From Tsukamurella sp040611135 (lineage in GTDB: Bacteria; Actinomycetota; Actinomycetes; Mycobacteriales; Mycobacteriaceae): a stretch of 64,000 nt of DNA. Position numbers and translations under genes: made by a program. How positions within the stretch are numbered: position 1 is the stretch's first letter; every line of letters begins with the position of its first letter. The stretch spans positions 124,001 to 188,000 of the forward strand of contig NZ_JBEXNL010000001.1 in NCBI RefSeq assembly GCF_040611135.1, written 5' to 3'. The notes beneath the pieces are model-generated. The model made no database searches and was not told the origin of the DNA. It was given only the letters and a program-made list of their open reading frames with translations. Shown in pieces: positions 32,091-40,332 of this stretch.

Positions 32091-33616
32091 CGCTTTTCTC
32101 CTGCTGCAGGGGCGGGCGCGCCGCGCAGGACGCGCTTGAGCACCTTTCCGGTCGCGTTACGCGGCAGCTCGGTCACGAACTCCACGCTGCGGGGGACTTT
32201 GAAGCCGGCCAGGTACTGGCGGCAGTGCTCGATCACGGCGTCCTCGGTCACGGTGCCACCGGCGGTGAGGACGACGAAGGCCTTGCCCACCTCACCGAGC
32301 CGCGCTTCCGGCACGCCGATGACGGCGCTCTCCGCGACGCCGGGGATCCGGGCGATCACCTGCTCGATCTCCGCCGGGTAGACGTTGAACCCGCCGTTGG
32401 TGAACATGTCTTTGATGCGGTCGGTGATCCGCAGGTTCCCCGCATCGTCCATCGATCCGGCGTCGCCGGTGTGGAACCACCCGTCGGCGTCGAAGGCTTT
32501 CGCCGTCGACGCGGGATCCTCGAAGTACTCGGCGATCACGTTCGGCCCGCGGACCAGGATCTCCCCGTCGTTCGCGATCCGCACCTCCATGTCGCGCACC
32601 GCGCGTCCGGAGGTCGTGGCGACGACGTCCGGGTCGTCATCCGCCCGGCACATCGTCACGACCGGCGCCTCGGACAGCCCGTACGCGGTGAGCACCCGGT
32701 CGTAGCGCAACTCGTCGCGCATTCGCTCGATGAGCACGACGGGGATCGTGGCGGCGCCCGTGGTCGCGGCGCGCAGGCTGGACAGGTCGTAGTCCGCGCG
32801 GGAGGGGTGGTCGAGCATCATCTGGTGCACGGTGGGTACGCCGGGCAGGATGGAGATCCGTTCCCGCTGGATGAGTTCGAAGGCCTGCACCACGTCGAAG
32901 GTCTGCGCCGGGTAGATCGCGGCGCCGTGCTGGAGGGCCGCGAGGATCCCCGCCTTGTACCCGAAGATGTGGAAGAACGGGCTCAGGATCAGGTACCGGT
33001 CGGCATCGGTGACCCCGACGAGCTCGGCCCAGTTCGCCGCGTTCGCGAGCGTCTGCGTGTGCGTGCTCACAGCTCCCTTGCTCCGTCCGGACGTCCCGGA
33101 CGTGAAGAAGATGTCCGACGGTGCGTCGGGGGCGACCGCGGCGGCGGCATCGTCGAGCTCGGAGGCGGTGATCCCGGCACCGCGCGCGGGGACGCCGTGC
33201 CAGTCCGGGAGCCGGAGCACCGAGACGATGTCGCCGGGCAGGCCGCCGGCGATCTCGACCACGAGGTCGAGCCGGTCGACGCCGAGGAACGGGCCCGCGA
33301 CGACGAAGGCTCGCGAGCGGGTGCGGACCAACAGGTCGACCATCTCGGGACCGGTGTAGCGGGTGTTGACGGGGACGAGGACGGCGCCGATGTAGGCGAC
33401 GCCCAGTGCGGCCTCGATCCACTCGTGCCCGTTGGGCGCGCAGATCGCGACCCGATCGCCCTTCTCGATCCCCTCCGCGAGGAGCGCGCGAGCGATATCG
33501 CGAGCGCGCTCGTGCAGCTCGGTGTAGCTGATCCGTAGGTCGCCGTCGACCACGGCGGTGCGGTCCGCGAACTGTTCCGCGGCGCCGCGCAGAGCCCCTG
33601 CGATGGTGCGTGACAT
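32087..33616 (-). CDS. fadD3: FadD3, HIP-CoA ligase
   Basis: A 509-residue acyl-AMP/acyl-CoA synthetase that activates HIP, the C/D-ring product of HsaD, with CoA. Signature motifs: DIFFTSGTSGRSKGAVSTHT (ATP-binding loop), YGLSEAPVVTMCRADDDPDV, DGWFHTGDAGSMDDAGNLRI and the C-terminal lysine motif PRNATGKVLKRVLRG. The ATG beginning MSRTIAGALRGA is preferred because AGAAGGG precedes it; a much longer frame runs into the divergent gene. It leads the operon fadD3-echA-fadE31-32-33 and faces fadE30 across a gap with both KstR2 and KstR boxes. Confidence 0.92.
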   Translation of the reverse strand: MSRTIAGALRGAAEQFADRTAVVDGDLRISYTELHERARDIARALLAEGIEKGDRVAICAPNGHEWIEAALGVAYIGAVLVPVNTRYTGPEMVDLLVRTRSRAFVVAGPFLGVDRLDLVVEIAGGLPGDIVSVLRLPDWHGVPARGAGITASELDDAAAAVAPDAPSDIFFTSGTSGRSKGAVSTHTQTLANAANWAELVGVTDADRYLILSPFFHIFGYKAGILAALQHGAAIYPAQTFDVVQAFELIQRERISILPGVPTVHQMMLDHPSRADYDLSSLRAATTGAATIPVVLIERMRDELRYDRVLTAYGLSEAPVVTMCRADDDPDVVATTSGRAVRDMEVRIANDGEILVRGPNVIAEYFEDPASTAKAFDADGWFHTGDAGSMDDAGNLRITDRIKDMFTNGGFNVYPAEIEQVIARIPGVAESAVIGVPEARLGEVGKAFVVLTAGGTVTEDAVIEHCRQYLAGFKVPRSVEFVTELPRNATGKVLKRVLRGAPAPAAGEKR

Positions 33617-33634
33617 GCGCAAACCCTTCTGCCT

Positions 33635-33648
33635 AGCATGTGCTTGGT
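33635..33648. promoter_or_regulatory. Half-match KstR2 box next to fadD3
   Basis: AGCATGTGCTTGGT carries a perfect right half (CTTG-n-T) of the KstR2 consensus with a weak left half (CATG for CAAG). It lies 18 bases upstream of fadD3 and shares its last base with a KstR box. Confidence 0.5.
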
Positions 33649-33661
33649 AGAACACGTTACA
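33648..33661. promoter_or_regulatory. KstR box in the fadD3-fadE30 gap
   Basis: TAGAACACGTTACA matches the KstR consensus fully. It directly abuts a KstR2 half-site on the fadD3 side, although the flanking genes belong to the HIP (KstR2-type) branch. Confidence 0.7.
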
Positions 33662-33691
33662 GTGCGGGAGGAGTCTGTGTAACCTGATTCC

Positions 33692-33705
33692 ACCAAGCAC
33701 TTGCT
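33692..33705. promoter_or_regulatory. KstR2 box in the fadD3-fadE30 gap
   Basis: ACCAAGCACTTGCT matches A-n-CAAG-nn-CTTG-n-T fully. It is embedded in a larger perfect palindrome with ten-base arms (33690-33711). It lies 24 bases before the fadE30 start. Confidence 0.8.
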
Positions 33706-33728
33706 TGGTGGAGCCTGAAGGGAGTGCC

Positions 33729-34889
33729 GTGACCACGGTGAGCGGCGAGACGGACGCGGAGTTCCGGGCGCGGATCCGGGATTGGCTCGCGACGAACCTG
33801 TCCGGTGAGTTCGCCGGTCTCCGCGGCGCCGGCGGGCCCGGCCGGGAGCATGAGTTCTTCGACGAGCGCGTGGCCTGGGAGCGGCACCTCGCCGCGGCGG
33901 GGCTCAATTGCATCGGCTGGCCCGCTGAGAACGGCGGCGGCGGAGCGTCCCTCGCGCAGCAGGTGATCTTCCACGAGGAGTACGCCCGCGCCGGCGCACC
34001 CGCGAAGGTCTCCCACCTCGGGCAGGAACTCCTGGGCCCCACACTCATCGCCTTCGGCACCGACGAGCAGAAGGCCCGCTTCCTGCCCGCCATCCGCGAC
34101 GTCCGCGAACTGTGGTGCCAGGGCTACTCCGAGCCCGGTGCCGGCTCCGACCTCGCCAATGTCAGCACCACCGCGCGCCTCGAGGGCGACGAGTGGGTCA
34201 TCTCCGGCCAGAAGGTCTGGACGTCGCTGGCGCACGTCGCCGACTGGTGCTTCGTCGTCGCCCGCACCGAACCCGGCTCCGCCCGGCACAAGGGCCTGTC
34301 GTACCTCCTCGTCCCCATGGAACAGCCGGGCGTCGAGGTCCGGCCGATCGTCCAGCTGACGGGGACCTCGGAGTTCAACGAGGTCTTCTTCGACGGTGCG
34401 CGCACCGCCGCCGCCAACGTCGTCGGCGAGCCCGGCGAGGGGTGGCGCGTCGCCATGGGGACCCTCGCCTTCGAGCGCGGCGTCGCCACCCTCGGCCAGC
34501 AGATCGGCTTCCGTCGAGAGCTGCAGCGGCTCACCGACCTCGCCCTCGATTCCGGGGCCGCCGACCGGCCCGAGGTCGCCCTCGAACTCCGTCGCGCCTG
34601 GACCGAGCTCGACGTGATGCGCGCGCACGCGCTCCGCACTCTCGGCTCCGCCGCGACCGGCACCGCCGAGGTCGCGAAACTGCTGTGGGCCAACTGGCAC
34701 CGAAGGCTCGGAGAGATCGCGATGACGGTGCGCGGCGCCGCCGGACTGCTCGCCGACCCCGAGCTCGACGACTGGCAGCGCCTCTACCTGTTCACCCGAG
34801 CCGACACGATCTACGGCGGCTCCAACGAGATCCAGCGCAACGTCATCGCCGAGCGCGTGCTCGGCCTGCCGAGAGAGGCCCGCCCGTGA
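33729..34889 (+). CDS. fadE30: FadE30 acyl-CoA dehydrogenase (HIP pathway)
   Basis: A 386-residue acyl-CoA dehydrogenase that acts early in HIP-CoA degradation. Motifs: GWPAENGGGGASLAQQVIFH, GYSEPGAGSDLANVSTTARL, WVISGQKVWTSLAHVADWC, EVFFDGARTAAANVVGEPGE and ADTIYGGSNEIQRNVIAERV. Length and position next to ipdF and kstR2 fit Rv3560c. The GTG start is preceded by GGGAG. It is first of the operon fadE30-ipdF-kstR2-fadA6, directly behind a perfect KstR2 box. Confidence 0.88.
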   Translation: MTTVSGETDAEFRARIRDWLATNLSGEFAGLRGAGGPGREHEFFDERVAWERHLAAAGLNCIGWPAENGGGGASLAQQVIFHEEYARAGAPAKVSHLGQELLGPTLIAFGTDEQKARFLPAIRDVRELWCQGYSEPGAGSDLANVSTTARLEGDEWVISGQKVWTSLAHVADWCFVVARTEPGSARHKGLSYLLVPMEQPGVEVRPIVQLTGTSEFNEVFFDGARTAAANVVGEPGEGWRVAMGTLAFERGVATLGQQIGFRRELQRLTDLALDSGAADRPEVALELRRAWTELDVMRAHALRTLGSAATGTAEVAKLLWANWHRRLGEIAMTVRGAAGLLADPELDDWQRLYLFTRADTIYGGSNEIQRNVIAERVLGLPREARP

Positions 34890-35674
34890 GCGCCATCCCC
34901 ACACCCCCGTACCCCCAGGGACGCAACCTCGTCGAGGACAAGGTCGTCGTCGTCACTGCGGCCGCCGGTACCGGCATCGGCTCCGCGACCGCGCGGCGCT
35001 GCCTCGAGGAGGGCGCCCGCGTCGTCATCTCCGACTGGCACGAGCGGCGCCTGGGCGAGAAGCGCGACGAGCTCGCCGCCGAGTTCGGCGACCGGGTGCA
35101 CGCGATCACCTGCGACGTCACCGTCGAGGATCAGGTGCAGGCACTGCTCGACGGTGCCGCCGACCGCTACGGCCGGATCGACGTGCTGGTCAACAACGCC
35201 GGCCTCGGCGGCAGCGTCGCCGTGCAGGACATGACCGACGAGCAGTGGTCGCGCGTGCTCGACGTGACCCTCACCGGCACCTTCCGCGCCACCCGCGCGG
35301 CGATCAACCGATTCATCGCGCAGGGCGGGGGCGGCGTGATCGTCAACAACGCCTCGGTGATCGGTTGGCGCGCCCAGGCCGAGCAGGCTCACTACGCCGC
35401 CGCGAAGGCGGGCGTCATGGCGCTCACCCGCTGCTCGGCCGTCGACGCTGCGCAGCACGGGATTCGGATCAACGCCGTCTCGCCGAGCATCGCCATGCAC
35501 GCCTTCCTCGCGAAGGTCACCTCCGACGAGTTGCTCGACGAGCTTTCCCGGCGCGAGGTCTTCGGCCGCGCTGCGGAGCCCTGGGAGGTCGCGAACGTGA
35601 TCGCCTTCCTGGCGTCGGACTACAGTTCTTATATGACCGGCGAGGTGGTCTCGGTGAGCAGCCAGCATGCGTGA
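34886..35674 (+). CDS. ipdF: IpdF-like short-chain dehydrogenase
   Basis: A 262-residue SDR, corresponding by synteny to Rv3559c/IpdF, which oxidises the hydroxyl of 5-OH-HIC-CoA during C/D-ring degradation. It has a cofactor loop VVTAAAGTGIGSATARR, the NNAGLGG motif, a catalytic serine in NNASVIGWRAQAEQAHYAAA and the Y-x-x-x-K in HYAAAKAG. The GTG start overlaps the fadE30 stop (GTGA). Its last codons lie at the beginning of a 58-base tandem duplication that runs on to the kstR2 start. Confidence 0.87.
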   Translation: MSAIPTPPYPQGRNLVEDKVVVVTAAAGTGIGSATARRCLEEGARVVISDWHERRLGEKRDELAAEFGDRVHAITCDVTVEDQVQALLDGAADRYGRIDVLVNNAGLGGSVAVQDMTDEQWSRVLDVTLTGTFRATRAAINRFIAQGGGGVIVNNASVIGWRAQAEQAHYAAAKAGVMALTRCSAVDAAQHGIRINAVSPSIAMHAFLAKVTSDELLDELSRREVFGRAAEPWEVANVIAFLASDYSSYMTGEVVSVSSQHA

Positions 35675-35787
35675 TCAGTGCCCTCCTTCCATGACCTTCG
35701 AGGTGGTCTCGGTGAGCAGCCAGCATGCGTGATCAGTGTCCTCCCTCCATGACCTTCGAGGTGGTCCCCGTGAGCATCCGGCATGGC
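35641..35787 (+). repeat. 58-bp tandem duplication joining ipdF to kstR2
   Basis: Two nearly identical 58-base units (35641-35698 and 35699-35756, two differences) are followed by a diverged partial third unit up to the kstR2 start. The first unit is the real ipdF 3' end. The later units repeat its last codons, GAGGTGGTCTC..., and a copy of its stop. The kstR2 ATG occupies the place where each earlier unit has CAGCATGCG. Confidence 0.85.
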
Positions 35788-36388
35788 TAAGCCGGACCCG
35801 TCCGCGCGCCGCGCGGAGGTCCTGGCCCTGAGCGCGAAGCTGTTCGCGGAGAACGGCTACCGCGCGACAACCGTACGTGACATCGCCGATGCCGCCGGTA
35901 TCCTCTCAGGCAGCCTGTACCACCACTTCGACTCCAAGGAGTCGATGCTCGACGAGATCCTCCGGGACTTCCTCGATCGGCTCTTCGGTGAGTACCGCAC
36001 GGTGCTGGCGACCACCGTGGCCCCGCGGGAACAACTGCGCGGCTGCGTCATCGCCTCGTTCGCGGCGATCGACGCGAGCCCCGACGCCGTCGCGATATAC
36101 CAGGCGGAGGCGCGCGGTCTCGCGCAGCAGGAGCGCTTCGCCTACATCGCCGACTTCCTGCAGGAGTTCCGCTCCATGTGGCGCGGCATCATCACGCGTG
36201 GTATCGAATCCGGCGACTTCCGAGCGGATCTCGACGTCGACGTCACCTACCGCTTCCTCCGCGACACCGTCTGGGTCGCGGTCCGCTGGTACCGACCCGC
36301 CGGGCACCTGCCCGTCGACACGGTGGCCGATCAGTACCTCACGATCCTCGAGCGCGGGATCGCCAGCCCTGAGAAGGAGCAATCATGA
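35783..36388 (+). CDS. kstR2: KstR2, TetR-family repressor of the HIP regulon
   Basis: A 201-residue TetR-type repressor with HTH residues about 8-55 (VLALSAKLFAENGYRATTVR, DIADAAGILSGSLYHHFDSK) and a helical ligand-binding domain with LRDTVWVAVRWYRPAGHLPV. In mycobacteria KstR2 binds CAAG-nn-CTTG boxes and is released by HIP-CoA. Position between ipdF and fadA6, length, and nearby KstR2 boxes support the name. It overlaps the fadA6 start by four bases (ATGA). Its upstream region is the tandem duplication rather than a normal spacer, so translation initiation may differ from orthologues. Confidence 0.92.
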   Translation: MAKPDPSARRAEVLALSAKLFAENGYRATTVRDIADAAGILSGSLYHHFDSKESMLDEILRDFLDRLFGEYRTVLATTVAPREQLRGCVIASFAAIDASPDAVAIYQAEARGLAQQERFAYIADFLQEFRSMWRGIITRGIESGDFRADLDVDVTYRFLRDTVWVAVRWYRPAGHLPVDTVADQYLTILERGIASPEKEQS

Positions 36389-37548
36389 CCGAACTCGCCC
36401 CCGGCGCCTACATCCTCGACGCTGTGCGCACCCCCACCGGCAAACGAGGCGGCTCGCTCGCGGCCGTGCACTCGGCCGACCTCGGCGCGCACGTGCTCCG
36501 GGCGTCGGTGCAGCGCTCCGGTGTCGACCCCGCGCTCGTCGACGACGTGATCATGGGGTGCTGCGACACGATCGGCCCGCAGTCCGGCAACATCGCGCGG
36601 ACGTCCTGGCTCGCGGCCGGGCTGCCCGAACACGTCCCCGGCGTCACCGTCGACCGGCAGTGCGGATCCAGCCAGCAGTCCGTCCACTTCGCGGCACAGG
36701 CCGTGCTGTCCGGCACCGCCGACGCCGTCGTCGCCGCCGGCGTGCAGAACATGAGTGCCATCCCGATCAGCGCGGCGATGCTCGCCGGGCGCCAGTACGG
36801 CTTCGACGACCCGTTCTCCGGTTCGACGGGGTGGCGCGAGCGGTACGGCGACGTCGAGGTCTCGCAGTTCGCCAGCGCCGACATGATCGCGACCAAGTGG
36901 GGTCTCTCCCGCGCGCGCATGGAGGAGTTCGCTCTCGCGAGCCACGAGCGGGCGATCGCCGCCAGCGACGCCGGCAGGTTCGAGGCGGAGATCGCGCCCG
37001 TGGGCGACTTCGCGGTGGACGAGACGCCCCGTCGGGGCACGACACTGGAGAAGATGGCCGGACTGGCCCCGCTCGCAGAGGGATCCGCGATCACGGCGGC
37101 CGTCGCGAGCCAGATCGCCGACGGTGCCGCCGCCGTCATGGTCGCCTCCGCGGACTTCGTCCAGCGGCACGGCCTGACGCCCCGTGCCCGCATCCATCAC
37201 ATCTCCGTGCGCGCTGCGGACCCCGTCTGGATGCTGACCGGACCCATCCCCGCCACGCAGTACGCGCTGCAGAAGACGGGCCTCACCGTCGCCGACATCG
37301 ACCTGTTCGAGTGCAACGAGGCATTCGCGTCGGTGCCGCTGGCCTGGATGGACGAGATGGGCATCCCGCACGAGAAGGTCAACGTCAACGGCGGTGGCAT
37401 CGCGCTGGGTCATCCCCTGGGTGCCACCGGTGCCAAGCTGATGACCACCCTGTTGCACGAGCTCGAACACCGCGGCGGCCGCTACGGCCTGCAGACGATG
37501 TGCGAGGGCGGCGGCACCGCCAATGTCACGATCATCGAGCGCCTCTGA
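36385..37548 (+). CDS. fadA6: FadA6 thiolase (HIP pathway)
   Basis: A 387-residue acetyl-CoA acetyltransferase-type thiolase acting late in C/D-ring degradation. The nucleophile is C93 in TVDRQCGSSQQSV. Further motifs are NEAFASVPLAWMDEMGIP, NGGGIALGHPLGATGAKL (catalytic histidine) and the C-terminal CEGGGTANVTIIERL, which carries the second catalytic cysteine. It ends the fadE30-ipdF-kstR2-fadA6 operon, and a long hairpin follows its stop codon. Confidence 0.9.
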   Translation: MTELAPGAYILDAVRTPTGKRGGSLAAVHSADLGAHVLRASVQRSGVDPALVDDVIMGCCDTIGPQSGNIARTSWLAAGLPEHVPGVTVDRQCGSSQQSVHFAAQAVLSGTADAVVAAGVQNMSAIPISAAMLAGRQYGFDDPFSGSTGWRERYGDVEVSQFASADMIATKWGLSRARMEEFALASHERAIAASDAGRFEAEIAPVGDFAVDETPRRGTTLEKMAGLAPLAEGSAITAAVASQIADGAAAVMVASADFVQRHGLTPRARIHHISVRAADPVWMLTGPIPATQYALQKTGLTVADIDLFECNEAFASVPLAWMDEMGIPHEKVNVNGGGIALGHPLGATGAKLMTTLLHELEHRGGRYGLQTMCEGGGTANVTIIERL

Positions 37549-37558
37549 ACCGCCCCCT

Positions 37559-37629
37559 CTGACTCAACAGCGTCAGCCCATACCGTGACCTGCGTGCGGG
37601 TTCGGTATAGGCTAACGCTGTTGAGTCAG
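37559..37629. repeat. Long inverted repeat between fadA6 and ipdC
   Basis: Two 27-base arms (37559-37585, 37603-37629) pair with two mismatches. On the minus-strand RNA both mismatches become G-U pairs. The 17-base centre contains ACCTGC-GT-GCGGGT, which can pair further. It fills most of the gap between convergent operons. The right arm includes AACGCTGTT, the core of the arms at 29 kb and 53 kb. Confidence 0.75.
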
Positions 37630-37658
37630 GAAACGGGTGCGACGGTGCGCGGTACGGG

Positions 37659-38717
37659 TCAGGTGCGCAGGGTGGTGAGGTCGTCCAGGCGGGCCTCGGC
37701 CTCGGACACGATGCGCTCGATGAGCTCCGCCACGGTCGGCAGGTCGTCGATGATGCCGGCCACCTGGCCCGAGGCCAACACACCGGCGTCCGTGTTTCCC
37801 TCGACGAGCCCGGCGCGCAACAGCATCGGTGTGTTCGCCGACATCATCAGCTGGCTCCAGGTGCGGTCACCGCCCTTCTTGAGCGCGAGTCCCTCACTGA
37901 TGAGTCCCTTCCAGGACACGCCGGTGAGGGCCTGGAACCGCAGGGTGTTCCGCGCGGCGTGCGCGAGCGTGGCGACGCCGTGCGAGCGTTCCAGGGCTTC
38001 GACGAGGGCCGTTCGCAGGACCCGGTGCGGCATACCGTCGACCTTGGTGGTGACGACCGTGTCCGCGAGTCCGCGCTGGAGGTACTCCGCCTTGACCGAC
38101 TCGGGGACGCGGCTGTCCCGGGTGAGCAGGAACCGGGTGCCCATGGCCACGCCGGACGCGCCGTACGCGAGCGCCGCGGCGAGGCCGCGGCCGTCGAAGA
38201 AGCCGCCGGCGGCGATCACGGGGATGTCCACGGCGTCCAGGACGGAGGGCAGCAGGAGCGTGGTGGCGACACCGCCGGTGTGACCGCCGCCCTCGCCGCC
38301 CTGCACCACGACGGCGTCGGCGCCCCACGCGGCCACCTTCTCGGCGTGCCGCGCCGCGCCGATGGACGGGATGACCACGAGCCCGGCGTCTTTGAGCTGT
38401 GCGATCATCTCCTTGCGCGGCGCGAGCGCGAAGGACGCGACCTTCACGCCCTCTCGGATCATGAGCTCCACGCGCTGCTGCGCGTCCTCCGCGTCGGCGC
38501 GCAGATTCACCCCGAAGGGCTTGTCGGTGCGCTCCTTGGTCTTCCGGATCGCCGTCTCGAGCTCGGTGAAGGTCATCGTCGCGGACGCGAGAATGCCGAG
38601 GCCACCCGCGTTCGCCGTAGCCGCGGTGAGGTGGGCGCCGGACACCCAGCCCATGCCTGTCTGCACCACCGGGTGCTCGATTCCGATGAGCTCCGTCAGG
38701 CGCGTCCGCAGGGTCAT
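37659..38717 (-). CDS. ipdC: IpdC, NPD-like flavin oxidoreductase (HIP pathway)
   Basis: A 352-residue TIM-barrel flavoprotein of the nitronate-monooxygenase-like group, which reduces a HIP-derived CoA ester before ring opening by IpdAB. Motifs: IEHPVVQTGMGWVSGAHLTA, GGLGILASATM, GADAVVVQGGEGGGHTGGVA and PVIAAGGFFDGRGLAAALAY (FMN phosphate loop). Its start overlaps the ipdB stop by four bases. The order echA20-ipdA-ipdB-ipdC equals Rv3550-Rv3553. Confidence 0.9.
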   Translation of the reverse strand: MTLRTRLTELIGIEHPVVQTGMGWVSGAHLTAATANAGGLGILASATMTFTELETAIRKTKERTDKPFGVNLRADAEDAQQRVELMIREGVKVASFALAPRKEMIAQLKDAGLVVIPSIGAARHAEKVAAWGADAVVVQGGEGGGHTGGVATTLLLPSVLDAVDIPVIAAGGFFDGRGLAAALAYGASGVAMGTRFLLTRDSRVPESVKAEYLQRGLADTVVTTKVDGMPHRVLRTALVEALERSHGVATLAHAARNTLRFQALTGVSWKGLISEGLALKKGGDRTWSQLMMSANTPMLLRAGLVEGNTDAGVLASGQVAGIIDDLPTVAELIERIVSEAEARLDDLTTLRT

Positions 38718-39457
38718 GCGGGGACCTCCCTGCTGCGCAAGCTCTTCGGGTCGACGACGGTGCGGATCAGCTCGAGCTCCTCGGCCGTCGGGACGCGGGT
38801 CTCGGGGGCGCCGGCGCCGTCCAGGTCGAATCCCGTCGCCTCGCGCACCTGCTGCTCCGTAACGCCCGGATGCACCGAGAGGATGGTCATTGCACCGTCG
38901 TCGGTGAAACCGAGGACGGCGAGATCGGTGACCACGCGGTGGATGTCATGGAACCGGCTCGCCGCGGGGCCGGCCGCGCGGGCGCGGTCGTAGCCGACCC
39001 CGCTCACCACGTCCACGGAATCGACGAAGACCCGGGTGGAGTGTCTGGGGATCCAGTACGACGTGCGGTTGTTCACCGTGTTACCCGGGCCGCCGCGGAC
39101 GCCCAGCAGCTGCCGGGTCGGGGCGGCGTGATCGCCGATCGCTGAGATGTTCTGGTTGCCGTACCGATCGATCTGGCTGGCACCCATGATGACGTGGCGC
39201 TTGCCGTTCGGCACGACCACGTCGAGCACCTTCTTGAAGGGCTGCCATCCCTCGATCCCGGCGGACGGGTTCGCCGCATCGGCGACCAGATAGGCCTCGC
39301 CGTCGGAGAGCAGGAGGTCGGGCGCGAAGGTCAGTCGGGCGAGCCGGCCCCCCAACGACGGGATGAGCCCCATGGGGCTGGCGGTGATCTCGCCATCGCC
39401 GCGGAACAGGTCTGCGATCGCGGCCACGCACACCTCGGCGCGGGTGATGTCGGTCAT
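38714..39457 (-). CDS. ipdB: IpdB, beta subunit of COCHEA-CoA hydrolase
   Basis: A 247-residue protein of the class I CoA-transferase fold. With IpdA it hydrolyses the last ring of the steroid nucleus (COCHEA-CoA); despite the fold it is a ring-opening hydrolase. Features: VCVAAIADLFRGDGEITASP, GMKRHVIMGASQ-type segment (read here as GKRHVIMGASQIDRYGNQNI), TRQLLGVRGGPGNTVNNRTS and VDSVDVVSGVGYDRARAAGP. It is coupled to ipdA and ipdC by four-base overlaps. Confidence 0.9.
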   Translation of the reverse strand: MTDITRAEVCVAAIADLFRGDGEITASPMGLIPSLGGRLARLTFAPDLLLSDGEAYLVADAANPSAGIEGWQPFKKVLDVVVPNGKRHVIMGASQIDRYGNQNISAIGDHAAPTRQLLGVRGGPGNTVNNRTSYWIPRHSTRVFVDSVDVVSGVGYDRARAAGPAASRFHDIHRVVTDLAVLGFTDDGAMTILSVHPGVTEQQVREATGFDLDGAGAPETRVPTAEELELIRTVVDPKSLRSREVPA

Positions 39458-40332
39458 TTCTTCTCCTGCTCAGCCGATTCCGCGGCCCATGCGGCCACTT
39501 CAGCCTGGTAGTGCGCCTCATCGCCGCTGAGGAAGCGTTCCTCGAAAGCGGCCCAGGCTTCGGGATCCTTGGCGCTGGCGGCGTAGTGCCGCTGGAACTT
39601 CTCGTCGCGCCCGTAGTCAGGGGCCGCGGTGGTGAAGTGAGCGCCGTTCGGCGTCTCGACCACCCCCGTGACTGCGCTGCGATTGATGATCAGGGACTGC
39701 ACCGGTCCGCCGGCGACGAGCTCCTCGGTCGGGACGATCCGCTCGCACGAGACATAGCAGCGGTCCGCGGCGAGGGCGAAATCGTCGTCGAAGTACGGGT
39801 CCGGACCCAGGTACTGGGCGTTGCCCCGGGCGTCCGCCCGGTTCATGTGCACCAGCGACGCATCGAGCCGCAGCGCCGGGACGGCGACGAGCTCCTCGCC
39901 GTCCGCGTACGGCGATACGACCGTGCGCAGCTCGGGATTCACATCCATCACCGACGAGCCCAGGCCCGCGCGGATCGGGAGGAAGGGCAGGCGCTGCACG
40001 GCGGCCTTGAGCCCTGCGGCGAACATGCCCTCGTCCCACTCGGCCACCTCGATGGCCCCGGACTGCCTGGCCCGCGCGAAGTTCGGATCGATCGGCACGC
40101 TGTCGAGGGTGACGAAGCCGAAGACCAGCTTCCGGATCTTCCCGGCCGCGGCGAGCAGGCCCACGTCGGGGCCCCCGTAGGACACCACGGTGAGGTCCGT
40201 GAGGTCGGAGCGGAGGATCGCGCGCACCAGGGCCATCGGCTTGCGGCGCGATCCCCAGCCGCCGATGCCCAGTGTCATGCCGTCCTCGAGTTCGGCGACC
40301 ACCTGCTCGGGGGTCATGGTCTTGTCGCTCAT
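39454..40332 (-). CDS. ipdA: IpdA, alpha subunit of COCHEA-CoA hydrolase
   Basis: A 292-residue partner of IpdB with the CoA-transferase alpha fold. Features: PEQVVAELEDGMTLGIGGWG, then SRRKPMALVRAILRSDLTDL, VVSYGGPDVGLLAAAGKIRK, DASLVHMNRADARGNAQYLG and the CoA-transferase-like ALAADRCYVSCERIVPTEEL. The C-terminal tail is acidic and alanine-rich. It overlaps echA20 upstream and ipdB downstream by four bases, so the two subunits are made together. Confidence 0.9.
   Translation of the reverse strand: MSDKTMTPEQVVAELEDGMTLGIGGWGSRRKPMALVRAILRSDLTDLTVVSYGGPDVGLLAAAGKIRKLVFGFVTLDSVPIDPNFARARQSGAIEVAEWDEGMFAAGLKAAVQRLPFLPIRAGLGSSVMDVNPELRTVVSPYADGEELVAVPALRLDASLVHMNRADARGNAQYLGPDPYFDDDFALAADRCYVSCERIVPTEELVAGGPVQSLIINRSAVTGVVETPNGAHFTTAAPDYGRDEKFQRHYAASAKDPEAWAAFEERFLSGDEAHYQAEVAAWAAESAEQEKK

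Noticed and set aside
35641..35787. CRISPR-like array
   Set aside because: The units are adjoining 58-base copies without spacers and are a duplication of the ipdF end.
38855..38875. Fragment CTCCGTAACG in ipdB resembling the palindrome arm
   Set aside because: Only about ten bases match, there is no second arm, and it encodes conserved IpdB residues.
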